A stretch of DNA of 64,000 nucleotides. It comes from Dasyornis broadbenti. Taxonomy: Eukaryota; Chordata; Aves; Passeriformes; Dasyornithidae. The stretch is from the NCBI GenBank assembly GCA_013397935.1, contig VZRN01004396.1:369114-433113 (forward strand), written 5' to 3'. Shown one piece after another: positions 35,766-46,827 of this stretch. The position numbers and the translations under genes are program-made. Numbering within the stretch: the first letter of the stretch is position 1; each line of letters opens with the position of its first letter. Under the pieces are notes generated by a model. That model was not told where the DNA came from, searched no databases, and saw only the letters and a list, made by a program, of their open reading frames with translations.

Positions 35766-36065
35766 GCGTTGTGGGGTCCCTGGCTCTGTCCAGGTGGTCA
35801 GAGCTGGCGCCAGAGCCACATTCCCTCCCCAGCCCTGCCGCAGGGCTGTGCTCAGCCTGAGGCGTCCAGGGCTTGAGAAGCAGCACGTGTGCCCAGCGGG
35901 GTCTGGGGGCTCTGTTGCAGTAACCAGGGCAGCCTCTCTTGATGTGGCATTTTCGGCTCCAGGGACCCGTGGATGGCAGCTGGGAGGCACAGACACCGAG
36001 CAGGAGGGATGTGGGATGGGAGATGTGGGATGGATCACAAAACACTGCCCCCTTTTAATGCCTCT

Positions 36066-36365
36066 TCACAGAATCCTGGGATGGTTTGGGTTGGAAGGGA
36101 CCTCAAAGCCCATCCAGTGCCACCCCTGCCATGGGCAGGGACACCTCCCACTGCCCCAGGCTGCTCCAAGCCCTGTCCAGCCTGGCCTTGGACACTGCCA
36201 GGGATCCAGGGGCAGCCACAGCTGCTCTGGCCACCCTGAGCCAGGGCCTCCCCACCTTCCCAGGGAACAATTCCTTCCCAATATCTAAAGTAAATCTCTT
36301 TTCCTTTAGGTAAAACAGTTCCCTTTTTTCTGTCACTCTCTGCCCCTGTTTTCTTGTTTGTGTGT
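36066..36365 (-). mobile_element. CR1 LINE 3' end, group A-like
   Basis: TCACAGAATCCTGGGATGGT at left, then the usual blocks to CCCTTCCCAATATCTAAA-type sequence and a T-rich stretch CTTTTCCTTTAGGTAAAAC. The right part resembles older CR1 and not the GATCCCATCTATCCC of group A. Confidence 0.85.
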
Positions 36366-36599
36366 CCAAAATGGTCCCACTCCTCCCGAATGAGAGCAGC
36401 TCCCGTTGCTCTGTGTCACTGGACATTTGTCCATAGCCTTCACTGGGCTTCATTACTGCACCAAGGACTGTTTTTCTGAGCCTAAATGTGGGTAAATTAT
36501 TTTTATCCCTGCTGAAGCTTAGGATGGCTCTTGTCTATCAGCTCTTCTTGGCTGCGGCAGGAAAATCGTGAGGGAGAAAAAAAAATGACTGTCTGACAG

Positions 36600-36725
36600 C
36601 TACATCTTATTCTATTAGTATGTTTTAATTAGAACATGAGCAAGAAATGTGTTATGAATATTCATGCTCAGGGTTATTAAAATGCACAATTAATCTGTAC
36701 GCAGTTTAATAACTGTATTAATGGC
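36600..36725 (+). promoter_or_regulatory. AT-rich island with POU/homeodomain-type motifs (candidate enhancer)
   Basis: Non-repetitive AT-rich block between CR1 copies, with TTTTAATTAGAAC, the palindrome ATGAATATTCAT (36654-36665), ACAATTAATC and TTTAATAACTG. The palindrome resembles a paired POU site. The same TTATGAATATTCAT occurs at 39623-39636. Conservation could not be tested. Confidence 0.35.
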
Positions 36726-36984
36726 AAGAGGAGGTAGCTCCTATTTTTGTCTTTTCTCAATTGGAAAGTGTGCCTTAACTTGGGTCGTTGGGAAATGGAG
36801 TTATTTTAAAATCAAATTGGCTCCTGCCAGCAGCGTGGGCACGGGGGCGTCTCCAAACCTCACACACCTCACGGAGGGAGAGGGCTGGGAGGGTGGCAGA
36901 GCCGAGCACTGCAGCGCTGGGATGGGCTGGGATGGAGCTCCCTCGTGCACACAGAATTCAGCTCCGTGCCCTGGGAGCTTTCGG

Positions 36985-37429
36985 TCACAGAAGCCCAGAA
37001 TGGCTTGGGTTGGAAGGGACCTTAAAGCCCATCCAGTGCCACCCCTGCCATGTCAGGGACACCTTCCACTGCCCCAGGCTGCTCCAAGCCCTGTCCAGCC
37101 TGGCCTTGGACACTGCCAGGGATCCAGGGGCAGCCACAGCTGCTCTGGCCACCCTGGGCCAGGGCCTCCCCACCCTCCCAGGGAACAATTCCTTCCCAAG
37201 ATCCCATCTATCCCTGCCCTCTGGCACTGGGAAGCCATTCCCTGGCTCCTGTCCCTCCATCCCTTGTCCCCAGTCCCTCTCCAGCTCTCCTGGAGCCCCT
37301 TTAGGCCCTGCCAGGGGCTCTGAGCTCTCCCTGGAGCCTTCTCTTCTCCAGGTGAACACCCCCAGCTCTCCCAGCCTGGCTCCGGAGCAGAGGGGCTCCA
37401 GCCCTGGAGCATCTCCATGGCCCTTTGGA
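36985..37429 (-). mobile_element. CR1 LINE 3' end, group A
   Basis: TCACAGAAGCCCAGAATGGC at left; the full group A body ends at GGAGCATCTCCATGGCC. The palindrome is broken (CCATGTCAGG). The E-box CAGGTG is at 37349-37354. The 5' edge is a few bases from that of the copies at 15046 and 58656. Confidence 0.9.
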
Positions 37430-38319
37430 CACGATCTCAGTTGGTGACTTGGATTTATGATTTTTTTGCCAGCACTGGGGCTGTTTTAAGGCAGGAGCTC
37501 TGTGCCCAAGCATGGGGCAGCTGGGGCTGCAAGAGGTGCCCATGGGATCTCAGTCTCACCTTGGGCAGCTCATGGGCAATGCCAGAGGCAGGAAGCACAT
37601 TCCCAGCTGCTCTGAGGTGCATCTGACCCTTCCCTGGGCTCCTGGGTCACCTCCACAGCTGCTGGGGTGCCCTGGGATGAGCCTGGGGCTGCCTGAGCCG
37701 TGTCCTTCCCAGCCCAGCTTCCCTCTCTCCTGCCCCTTCCCCGTCTCTCCCTCACCCGTGTCCAGCCCGGCTGCTCTGGGTCCCAGGCACAGCCAGGACC
37801 GTGTGTGAGCGTGTTTGGGGCTTTGTGCTGGAGTGGAGCAGGTCCTGCCGGTGGAGCTTTGCCAGAGGCACCTGCCTTGGGCCAAACGCTGGGATTTTGT
37901 GGGGTTGGCCGAGGGCGTTTGCTGCCAAGTTGTAGATCCTTAGGAATAGGAAGGGAGGGAAGAGGGGGCTGGCAGTGATTGCAGGACAGATGCCAGACAC
38001 TGAAAGAGGGCAGTCTGCTTTTTCCTGGCTTCATCCCAGAAATCCCTGAATTCCTAAAACACCTGCAGGCAGAAAAGAGGGAGATTTTTTGCCGGCAGCT
38101 TTTCAAGCCAGTGGCTGCAGCCTGGGGAAGGTGCAAGGCTTTATTTTCCAGGAGACATCGGACAGAGCTGGCATGGGCACCTTCAGAGGTGCTTCCAGAG
38201 CCATGGGATGCTCTTTGCTGCTGGGGAGGGAGAATGAAACCTCAGTTCAGCTTGGCAGCCATGGGAACTGCCTTGAGGGTTCAAGAGACCTTTTGGGTTT
38301 CCCCGGGGGTTATAGCAAC

Positions 38320-38540
38320 GCAGAATGCCAGAATCCCAGATTGGTTGGGGCTGGAAGGGACCTCAAAGCCCATCCAGTGCCACCCCTGCCATGGCAGGGA
38401 CACCTCCCACTGTCCCAGGCTGCTCCAAGCCCTGTCCAGCCTGGCCTTGGACACTGCCAGGGATCCAGGGGCAGCCACAGCTGCTCTGGCCACCCTGGGC
38501 CAGGGCCTGCCCACCCTCCCAGGGAACAATTTGTTCCTGA
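38320..38540 (-). mobile_element. CR1 LINE 3' end, group A
   Basis: AGAATGCCAGAATCCCAGAT at left, standard blocks, ending CCCAGGGAACAATTTGTTCC. Includes the CCCTGCCATGGCAGGG palindrome. Confidence 0.88.
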
Positions 38541-38778
38541 AAAATAAAATGGTTTGGTTTGCTGTCACCCATTTGGGGTCACAAAGGGGCCAAGGAGGGG
38601 TCTGGAACTTGGGCACACTCTGGGAGAGGCTCCTCCTCTGCATCCGCTGTTGGGGCACTCGGGTGGCTCAGCCCCGCTCTGGGATCTCTGCCAGGCTGGT
38701 GGCATCTCAGGGTGGAGCAGCTCGTGCCAGGGGTTTGTCCTTGTCACCCTCAGCCTTTGTCACCCGTGCCACCCGCCG

Positions 38779-38809
38779 TCTCCTCTCCTCTCCTCTCCTC
38801 TCCTCTCCT
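38779..38809 (+). repeat. (TCTCC)n pentanucleotide repeat
   Basis: About six TCTCC units. A pyrimidine-only strand that could form triplex-type structure. Likely length-variable. Confidence 0.9.
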
Positions 38810-38862
38810 GCCTTCGTCGGGGAGACTGGGCAGGGATTTACTTCTGTTTTTCCCAAATTTTG

Positions 38863-39010
38863 GCACAGAATCCCAGAATGTGTGAGGTTGAAAGGGACCA
38901 TGGTGGCTCATCTGATCCCACCTCCCTGCCCACGGCACAGGAGCGCATCCAGACTGTTCTGGAATAACTGAAGGGAATATTGAAGGATGTCTGAAGAGAA
39001 TATCTGCAGC
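38863..39010 (-). mobile_element. CR1 LINE 3' end fragment, another subfamily
   Basis: GGCACAGAATCCCAGAATGT, GAGGTTGAAAGGGACC and CACAGGAGCGCATCCAGACT match the reversed end of a CR1 type different from groups A and B. To its right, GAATATCTGAAGGGA-like words recur several times (to about 39030), a local degenerate duplication. Confidence 0.6.
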
Positions 39011-39589
39011 TTCTTGAATATCTGAAGGGACCTTCAAGGGAGGAAGGCTCAACCAACCTGAGGAAACTTCCCCTGGACTTGCAGACACCCTGCAGAAGCT
39101 GCCCCACTGAGCATCCTCCCCGGACTCTGCTCTGGGGTGCTGCAGGGCTCTGGGGGAGGTCAGGGTGACCCAGGGTGATCCAGGACCCCCAAACCCCTCC
39201 CTGTGTGGGGCAGGGGTGGCTGTGAGGCTCAGGAACCCCACACCTTGGCTTCCCTCCTGCCTCTGTGGTGCCGCAGTCCTTGTCCTTCCAGCCCAAAGGG
39301 ACCATTTTCCCAAGGATGTCCGAGGCTGCAGATCCTGCTCGTGTCTTCTCCCTGACCCTTGGGGAGCTTTAAAACCACCCATGACAGCAAAATGACTCAA
39401 AGGAGCATTTCTGCCTCCTGCCTCGCCTGGGTTTGCAGGGATTGCAGATGAATTGCTTTGGAAAAACACATTAGCAAAGCAAAAGTTTATTCTAGGAAGT
39501 AGGAGGTGGGAGAATTGGCAGTAATTCTCCCTAGTATCCAAGGTATTATTAGAGGCTTATCCCTGCTCTGCACAGTAATCACATTGGAA

Positions 39590-39700
39590 ATTTTTGATTA
39601 GAAAACAAAATCTAAATGAGAATTATGAATATTCATTAGGTGTGGAGATTAATATGCATAATTATGCAAATTAGACAGCAATTAAACACCAATTCTCTGG
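39590..39700 (+). promoter_or_regulatory. AT-rich island with octamer and POU palindrome (candidate enhancer)
   Basis: Contains TTTTTGATTAG, ATGAATATTCAT (39625-39636), TTAATATGCATAATT, an exact octamer ATGCAAAT (39664-39671) and CAATTAAAC. The octamer is the classical Oct-1/Oct-2 POU site, used in lymphoid genes. It is flanked by ordinary GC-rich intron. Function is inference. Confidence 0.4.
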
Positions 39701-40402
39701 GGAAATGATTAACACAAAGGCACAGAAATAGAAGGATGTAATTTGAAAGAAGTTTCTGGTTAAATGAACAGTGAGGGGAGTGGAGGAGACAAATCCAAGG
39801 CATGTTTGCCATAATAATCAGCTTTGCCAAGCGAAATGGGAGTGAGCCCTGTCCCCCTGCCCCCGTGTCCCTGCTCCCGAAAGGGCGTCCTGGGGCACCT
39901 GGGAGTGCCGTCCCTGTTGGGAGAATCGGCACAGGGCAGGACCCAGCGAGCCCCGGGGGCCTGGTGCTGCCACAGGGCGGTGCTGCCGGGGGATTCTGGT
40001 GTCACTCCATGGCCAGGGTGGCCATGACCCGTGCGTGGGGCTGGGAGTGTCCATGGGCTGGGAATTGTCCATGGCTGATGCCATCCTCACTCTCAGCCTC
40101 CTGCGGGTCTGGGATTTCTCCCCACCTGCCCCAGCAGAGCTCACAGTGCTCGTGCAGCTCGTGATGCCCCCACCCTGCCCAGCCCCTCTCAGATCCCTGG
40201 ATTTATCCCTTTGGACAGCGTTTGCTGCTCGCCTTGCTCACCCACCGAGCAGCACGGCCAGAGATCCTGTGCTCAGTCAGGTCGAGGCTGTTTTCCAGGG
40301 AAGGCTCCTTCCATGTGGTTGTGGTATCAGCTGGAGCTGCGGGAGCTTTGCTGATGCAACATCGCAGGATTTTTGTGTCACAGTGGACATTCCCATCTCA
40401 CT

Positions 40403-40713
40403 GAAGGGGCTCCAGCTGGAGAGGGACTGGGGACAAGGGATGGAGGGACAGGACCCAGGGAATGGCTTCCCAGTGCCAGAGGGCAGGGATAGATGGGATC
40501 TTGGGAAGGAATTGTTCCCTGGGAGGGTGGGGAGGCCCTGGCCCAGGGTGGCCAGAGCAGCTATGGCTGCCCCTGGCTCCCTGGCAGTGTCCAAGGCCAG
40601 GCTGGACAGGGCTTGGAGCAGCCTGGGACAGTGGAAGGTGTCCCTGCCATGGCAGGGGTGGCACTGGATGGGCTTTAAGGTCCCTCCAACCCAAACCATT
40701 CCATGACTCTGGG
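40403..40713 (+). mobile_element. CR1 LINE 3' end, group A
   Basis: AGGGGCTCCAGCTGGAGAGG, then the standard body and CATTCCATGACTCTGGGACT. The palindrome and GTGGCACTGGATGGGCTTTA are kept. It is the last CR1 before exon 4. Confidence 0.9.
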
Positions 40714-41469
40714 ACTCCCCTGGGTGCCTCGTGCAGCCCAGGAGGTGCTGCCTGCGTGGACTTGGCAGGGGATGAAAGGAGCCGATTTCCACTGCAGCCT
40801 GTGCAGGAACATTGCAAAACCTCCTGCTTGCTTCTCTGCTGGCTTGGATCCCTTTTTGCCAAGGATATTCTTGGGAGGGCTAAAGCTGAGCAGGCTGGGA
40901 ATGGCCCCAGTTCCTCGGGGGGACCCTGGAGGGCTTAAAGAGCACCCCGGGACAGGTGACTCCGTAACGTTGGACTCCCAGCAGTTTCCACCACAGGATT
41001 TCAGCTCCAGGCACTCTTTTATTCTGCTCAGGTGCAATGTTGAATGGAGTTTGGTCCATGATCTTGCCACACCATGGGCAAAACTCGAGTCCCACTGGAG
41101 CATCTGGATGGGTGCGATGAGTTTTTGGTTCAGAGTTCGTCCTTTCACCGTCACTCTCTGGGGGAAGGAGGTTCGTGGGTGCTCTCTGGAATAAAGGAGT
41201 TAAAATACTTGTTTCTCCTCTTCCCACTGTCCCATGTTTTGAACCATTTCCAGGCTGTGGTGGGATTTGCTTTGAAGTTTGTGGAATAACTCCCAGCGGG
41301 AGTGGGAAGGTGAGGAGGCAGAGGGGAGGCTCGGTCACGCCAAGTGGAAGTGGTTTATTAATGAAAATATTGTTTTGTTTGTAGAAGGAAGAGTTAATTT
41401 TACGAGAACACCTTTGAGGCTTTGCTGATAAAGCAAAGAGTAACCTTTGTTCTTCCTGTTTTTCGGTAG

Positions 41470-41543
41470 GCTTGGATGAAAGACCGGGATCAGGTTCCTG
41501 GGGAACGGGAGATCAAAACAGCTCCACGTTTGACCAAGGAAGG
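41470..41543 (+). CDS. TCF3: TCF3 coding exon 4 (residues 50-74)
   Basis: This 74-nt exon completes the split Gly and reads LDERPGSGSWGTGDQ then NSSTFDQGR. Human TCF3 has LEDRPSSGSWGSGDQSSSSF at this place, so the match is direct. The acceptor is TTTCGGTAG, with a G just before TAG and a T-rich stretch upstream; the donor AGG|GTAAGG is strong. It enters in phase 1 and leaves in phase 0. This is the end of activation domain 1 and the start of the Ser/Gly-rich linker. It lies 34 kb from exon 3, so the call depends on the frame and similarity as well as the splice sites. Confidence 0.95.
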
Positions 41544-42517
41544 GTAAGGACAAAGCACAAACACCAAGCTCCAACCAAAACAAACGGGGTCTTTCCCAGG
41601 CCTTTCAGAGGGTTGATTCTAACCCTGGAACAGCTTTTCTTGCCCCGTTTTGGACGTGGGTTCTGTGAACTCTAGGGTTTCCCCCATCCCCATCTCCCCA
41701 GGCTTTGCTGCCTCGAGGTTCCCTTGAGGTTTCTCCCCCAGACCTGCATTGGTTTGGGCTCCCGTGGCTGCTCAGGTGTCTCCCCTCCCTGCACCGGTGT
41801 GGGCGTGGGGAGAGGGGCTCGGGGCTGGGACAGGTGCCCAAAGGAGGCACGGATGGGTGGCCTGAGGGATCTGAGTGGCTTCAGGGATCTCATCTGATGG
41901 CCAAGCTTCCTGGGCACCCACCCCACAGGACTTTGGGAACCCGAGCAGGGAATCCCTGCATTCCACCACGCTGCCCTTGGTGGGGATGGAGAACTTGGGA
42001 AGGGTTTTGCAGGGAAGGGGTTGAGGCTGCAACACCTTATGACTGGGGCCCAAGGACGGGAAGAGAGAAACACCATGAACTTCAAGGAAATGGTGTTATT
42101 TTTGTTTTAATGTCTTTGTGTGATTCGTTTTTGCAATGGCACCTTTCCCTCCCGGGCAGCGGCAGAGCCGGCGCTGTGGTGTCAGCTCTCATGTGTATAT
42201 TGTAATTTATATATTTCTATAAATTTATCTGCAAATATACATTTCTTTTTATCCTTCCTCCTCCCTGCCTCGGGGAGGGGCTGCCTGGCTCTCAGCTGCT
42301 GGGTGCCAAACTGCCCGAGAGCTGCCAGCGTGGGGCAAACCAAGGTGCCACGGCCTCTGCACTGCCCAGCTCTCCCTTGGCAGGAGGATAAAATCACTTC
42401 CATGCCGTTTTTACGAGGAGCCTTTGGCTTTGCCCCTTCCTGGGAGAGGCTGTGTGTTCTGGGATGTGGCTCAGCATCCCCACGCTCGCGTGTGACTGTC
42501 CCGTGCTGTCCCAGCAG
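41544..42517 (+). other. TCF3: intron 4
   Basis: A 974-bp intron. The part from 42180 to 42250 is AT-rich (TGTATATTGTAATTTATATA). No CR1 was recognised. The acceptor is a tandem CAGCAG. Confidence 0.9.
42512..42517 (+). other. TCF3: NAGNAG tandem acceptor of exon 5
   Basis: CAGCAG precedes AGCTAC. Using the first AG (42513-42514) adds one Gln codon (CAG 42515-42517); using the second (42516-42517) starts at Ser. Family similarity (Ser/Thr-Tyr/Phe start) favours the second. Both keep frame. Confidence 0.7.
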
Positions 42518-42611
42518 AGCTACGGTGAAGGCCCCCACTACGGCGAGCACCGGGAGCTGCCGGCCCACAACAGCATCTCCTCGTCACCGTTCCTGGGAGC
42601 CGGACTCGTGG
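42518..42611 (+). CDS. TCF3: TCF3 coding exon 5 (residues 75-106)
   Basis: This 94-nt exon encodes SYGEGPHYGEHRELPAHNSI followed by SSSPFLGAGLV and the first base of a Gly codon. It aligns with the human TFSEGTHF ... STFLGPGLGG segment, and FLGxGL is the anchor. The donor is GTGGGTGAGT; I place the exon end at 42611 so that exon 6 joins in frame. The segment is part of the disordered Ser/Gly-rich region between activation domain 1 and the nuclear-localisation patch. The start at 42518 and not 42515 is a choice between two tandem acceptors. Confidence 0.92.
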
Positions 42612-44235
42612 GTGAGTGCCCTCGGCTGCCTGGCGGCTCCCCGGGACAGGGGACACGTGGCACTGGCTGGCCCGTGGTGGGGGAGCCTTGGGGCAGCATT
42701 GCTGTTCCCCTGCCTGACCTGCTCCAGGTGTTCTTCAGGCTGTGCTCCAGGGAGGTAGAATCCAGAGGGTTCCAGCTGTGCCAGCTGTGCCAGCTGTTTG
42801 GTGTGTGGTTATTTTTCCCTCCTTTACCGTTGCACCCGGGGGCAGGGGCAGGGATCAATGCCTGCCGGGATGGGCTGCTCCTGGGAGCTGGGAATCAGGG
42901 CTGGGAGGGATGCTCATTGTTAAGGATTTACAAAGGACTTGGGATGACCCTGCTGGAGTGGGGAGGTGGCACCAGGTGACCCCACTGTGGTCACTTCCAA
43001 CCACACCCAGGCGGTGACCAAGGCTTGCATGGGGCTGGTGGCTCCAAGAGAGCTGGAGGTGCCCCCTTGGCTGCAGTGAGGTTTGGAGGGGCCTCTTCCC
43101 AGTTCCTGCAAGGCTCCAGCAGCTTTGTCTGCCTCCTCCACGCCCAGCTCCAGCCAGGGCAGCATGGGGAGCTCTCAGGGACTGGCGAGTGCAGGCGCTG
43201 GGGATCCTGCGTGACCGGATGTGTGTGACCATTGACCCAGTCACCTCTGCCAGCTCGGGGGTGGCAGGAGAGATTAAGAGCAGAAAATATCCCTCCTGGA
43301 GGGTTTAGAGAGCTCTAATGGCATTAGGTCAGGAATTGGGGTTAGTCCTCCCCACCTCTGCCCACGCAGGGCTGGTTAAAACGCTCCAGCACGCGTGGAA
43401 GGAGTGGAGCTGGGGCAGCACTCGCTCGTGCTCGGAAGGGAGGGGGAAGAGGAGGGAATTGTGCTGGAAATAGAAAATCTCCCCTACACAAAATCCTCCC
43501 TGTGGAGCTGGCGGGAAAGGGGAAGAGCAGAGCAGGGTGGTGCTGGGACAGGAGCAGCCGCAGCTCAGGGTTGCTGTGAGCTCTGCTCCCCCCTCTCACT
43601 GCCCGTGCTGCTGGGGATGATGTCTGGGTGTCCCCTGGGGATCCTTGCAGCTCCCCCCGTCCCTCTGCAAGGGAGGTTCTTGTTCTCCTTGTGGCCCAGG
43701 AGGATGGAGGTGCAGCACAGAGCAGTTTCTGAGCAGGACAGGGAAGCCCTGGTGCAGCCCAGCAGGGCTTGAGGGGGATGTGCGTGGGGGGACCCATCCC
43801 AGCCCATCCCACACCTGAGGCCAAGGCAGCCCCGAGAGTTTCCAGCTGAGAAGGAGCTGCCCGGGGAGGAGCACGGAGCCTTCCCCTTTGATGTGTGCAG
43901 GGAAGACGCCTTTGGCTCCCTCTCAAAGCCGGGGCTCCGGGTCCTTGGCAGCCACGGCGGCTCCCTGCGAGCCTGACCGGTCCCCAGCTCGTGGAGCCTG
44001 CAGGGTGATTTGCAGTGGCTCTGGAGCTGAGGGTGGCCCTGTGGCCAGCTGGACAGTGACCACACTCTGGCCCCAGGGGCAGCACCAGGACCTCCATCAC
44101 CAAAATAGGGAGCAGCCAGGGGGCAAAGAGTTCCTCATATTTCCAAGCCCTTTTGTTCCTAAAATTGAATGTGGTTAAAGTAGAAAGCATCAATTCTGGG
44201 AGCAGGTTCCAAAATACACAAATCAGTTTTCACTG

Positions 44236-44480
44236 CAGAATCAGGGAATCATGGAATGGTTTGGGTTGAAAGGGACATTAAAGCACATCCAGTGCCACCC
44301 CTGCCATGGCAGGGACACCTTCCGCTGCCCCAGGCTGCTCCAAGCCCCATCCAGCCTGGCCTTGGACACTGCCAGGGATCCAGGGGCCGCCACAGCTGCT
44401 CTGGGCAACCTGTGCCAGGGCCTGACCACCCTTTCAGTCAAGAATTCCTTCCCAAAATCCCATCTGAACCTACCTCTTTG
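44236..44480 (-). mobile_element. CR1 LINE 3' end, group A-like
   Basis: CAGAATCAGGGAATCATGGA at left, GGTTTGGGTTGAAAGGGACA, the palindrome, and an older-looking right end ATCCCATCTGAACCTACC. More diverged than most group A copies. Confidence 0.87.
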
Positions 44481-45022
44481 CTCATGTGCTGGAAAGGAAG
44501 GACATGGGGAAGAACAGGGGAATTTTCTCATCCTGTTTTCCAAGCTGCTTCTGAAAACCTTTTGAGTGTCAAAATGCAAAGGGATAAGGGAGAGGAAAGG
44601 GCAGGACAATAAAATAATGCTTCTGTAAAAGCAGTGACAAAATGGGAGGGAAAGGAGAGTTTTGGACATGTGCGCCCTTGGCTACCAGTCCCTGGTTGCC
44701 AGCAAGGTGCCCCTCAGGCTGGGAGCTTCATGTTGATGGGGTGGTTGAGTGGAGCCAGGGAATTTTAAAATTTGAGGAGGTGGAGGGAACAGATGAGGAT
44801 GAACGTTGTGGTCCTTGGTGGATGAAGGGTGTGTGAGACATCTCAGCCTTCTGCAAGATCAGAATTTGTGTCTCTTTCCCACTCAACCTCTATTTCTTCA
44901 AGGAAGATCAGAAGCTGCTGGAGGAGCCATTTTGGGAGGGGCGTGGATGCTCTGTGTTGGCAATGGTGGGCTTGGCCAGCAGAGAGGGAGGCTGAGCTGA
45001 AAGGGCTCCCAGAGACAGCGCT

Positions 45023-45070
45023 GGCTCTGAGCAGTCAGGGTCCCACGCTGAGGCTCTGAGCAGTCAGGGT
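45023..45070 (+). repeat. 29-bp-period direct duplication
   Basis: GGCTCTGAGCAGTCAGGGT occurs at 45023-45041 and 45052-45070. A two-copy tandem repeat. Confidence 0.85.
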
Positions 45071-46390
45071 TGTGCTGCTTCCTCCTGGCACTCCTGCCAC
45101 GCTTTGGATTTTGTTCCTGGGGTCAGTGCGTGTGCCAGGGCCAGGCTGCAGCCCTCATCCTCCAAGGGTGGGCTTTAGGCACAGCGAGCACCTTCCCAGA
45201 GCGAAGGGACGCTGCGGGCCTGGCAGCACCTGTGGGAGAAATGGAGCAAATGAGGATGTTTTGGCTCAATTTTCCACACGGAAAAGGAGGCTCTGCCCTG
45301 ACCTTTCTTTGGTGGCTGAGGAGCTCCTGCCAGCCTGAGCTTTGAGCAGAGCTCACATCCCTTCCAGGCTGGAGGCTTCAGCCGTCCCTGCAGGCTGGTG
45401 GCATTTTGGGGCCCTGGAGCTCCCGAGGGGGATCCTGGGTGCAGCCAGTGCTGCCCTTCCTGCACAAACCTGTCACCACTGACTGATCTGACAGGAGCAG
45501 TGAGCAACGAGAGATTTGGAAGCTTCAGGGTGGAGTGGCCGTCTGGATGAAGGGTCAGTGGAATGTGTCCATCCAGATTTCTGCCCGGTGCTGGGAGCTG
45601 GTGTCACAAACTCCAGAACAGCAAACTCTGTGGGAAAGGCAGGGCTGGAGGGATCTGCCCAGCCCAGGAGAGAAGGAAAGCGGGTCTGAGCCTGGGGGGA
45701 GCAGGACGCTGCCAGCACATCCCTCAAATCCCATCAGGCTGCATCCCTGCCTCTTGTTCCTGTCCTGGTTGGGCCCTTTGGGTCACCCAGCCCGAGTCCC
45801 CTTGCAGGGGCAGTGAGGAAGGGGCTGCTCAGCCCCTGGGGCGGAGCTGGGGGAGCACAAAGCTCTGATTTCATCCCTGTTGTTGCCTGCAGCAGCCGCA
45901 GAGCAGGAGCAGCACTGCGGGCAGCCCGAGGGACGTGCACTGCTCCTCATCCCAGTGCAGCCCAGTCCCGGGGTGGTGACCCTGAGGATCACAGGGTGCA
46001 CACCTCATCCAAAGCCAGTTCGAAAGGAAAAGCCCTGATTTCTGTTCAGCTCTTGGATGTTGTTTGGGTGAACATCCAGCACGATGGGAGCTTGGCTTTG
46101 GGGGACACCTTCAGCTCAGAGCCAGAGGGGCTGCTCTGACACAGGGCCTGGGGAGCTGCTCCCAGAGATGAACTGCTCCCACTCAGGGCTCCCAGGGCTG
46201 TGGGTGATGCCCCTCCTGCTCTCATGAAGAGGATGGGGTGAGGGGAATCTTCAGTCACTGCCACAGCTTCATCTCCTCGAGGTGATGGGGAAAATCAGAG
46301 CTCTCTGCAGGACTGACTGTGCAGGGAGCTCTGGCTGTGTTGCACTGGGTGGAATAACCTGAATTTGTCAAAAGAATAAGGAAATAGATC

Positions 46391-46827
46391 AGTGTCCAAA
46401 GGAGGGACACGGAGCTGGGGAAGGCTCTGAGGAGCGGCTGAGGGCACTTGGCTTGTTCAGCCGGAGCACAGGAGACTGAGGGGAGACTCCTCGGGGGCTG
46501 CAGCTCCTCCCGAGGGGAGCCGGAGGGGCAGGGGCTGAGCTCTGCTCTGGGACAGGGCCAGGAGCCCAGGGAACGGCTGGAGCTGTGTCAGGGCTTGGGA
46601 TGGAGCTCAGGGAAAGGTTCTTCCCCCAGAGGCTGCTGGGCACTGCCCAGGCTCCCCAGGGAATGGTCCCGGCCCCAAGGCTGCCAGAGCTCCAGGAGCG
46701 TTTGGACAGCGCTGCCAGGGCTGCACAGGGTGGGATTGTTGGGGTGTCTGTGCAGAGCCAGGGGTTGGATCAGGGATCCCTGTGGGTCCCTCCCAGCTGA
46801 GGATATTCCAGGATTCCATGATTCTAA
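46391..46827 (+). mobile_element. CR1 LINE 3' end, group B
   Basis: Begins AGTGTCCAAAGGAGGGACAC and follows group B to GGATTCCATGATTCT. It is close to identical to the copy at 20469 over their shared part. It forms an inverted pair with 48793-49555. Confidence 0.92.

Larger units (their letters stand above)
7289..41469 (+). other. TCF3: intron 3 (34.2 kb, CR1-rich)
   Basis: The longest intron, donor GTACTG, acceptor TTTCGGTAG. It holds at least 25 CR1 pieces in both orientations, a 19-bp minisatellite (24764-24913), a CA/TA microsatellite (26647-26686), an ATCC microsatellite (32107-32193), TCTCC repeats (38779-38809), poly-T/A runs, one ambiguous base (34959) and several AT-rich islands (about 28180-28290, 34384-34530, 36600-36725, 39590-39700). 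Between these the sequence is unique and GC-rich. I recognised no exon of TCF3 or of a nested gene. Open frames of 150-300 codons coincide with CR1 copies or GC-rich stretches and carry no family signature of their own. Confidence 0.85.

Noticed and set aside
37979..38971. 330-codon open frame on the plus strand
   Set aside because: A chance frame through unique intron, a reversed CR1 and the TCTCC repeat. No recognisable domain and no codon or splice evidence.
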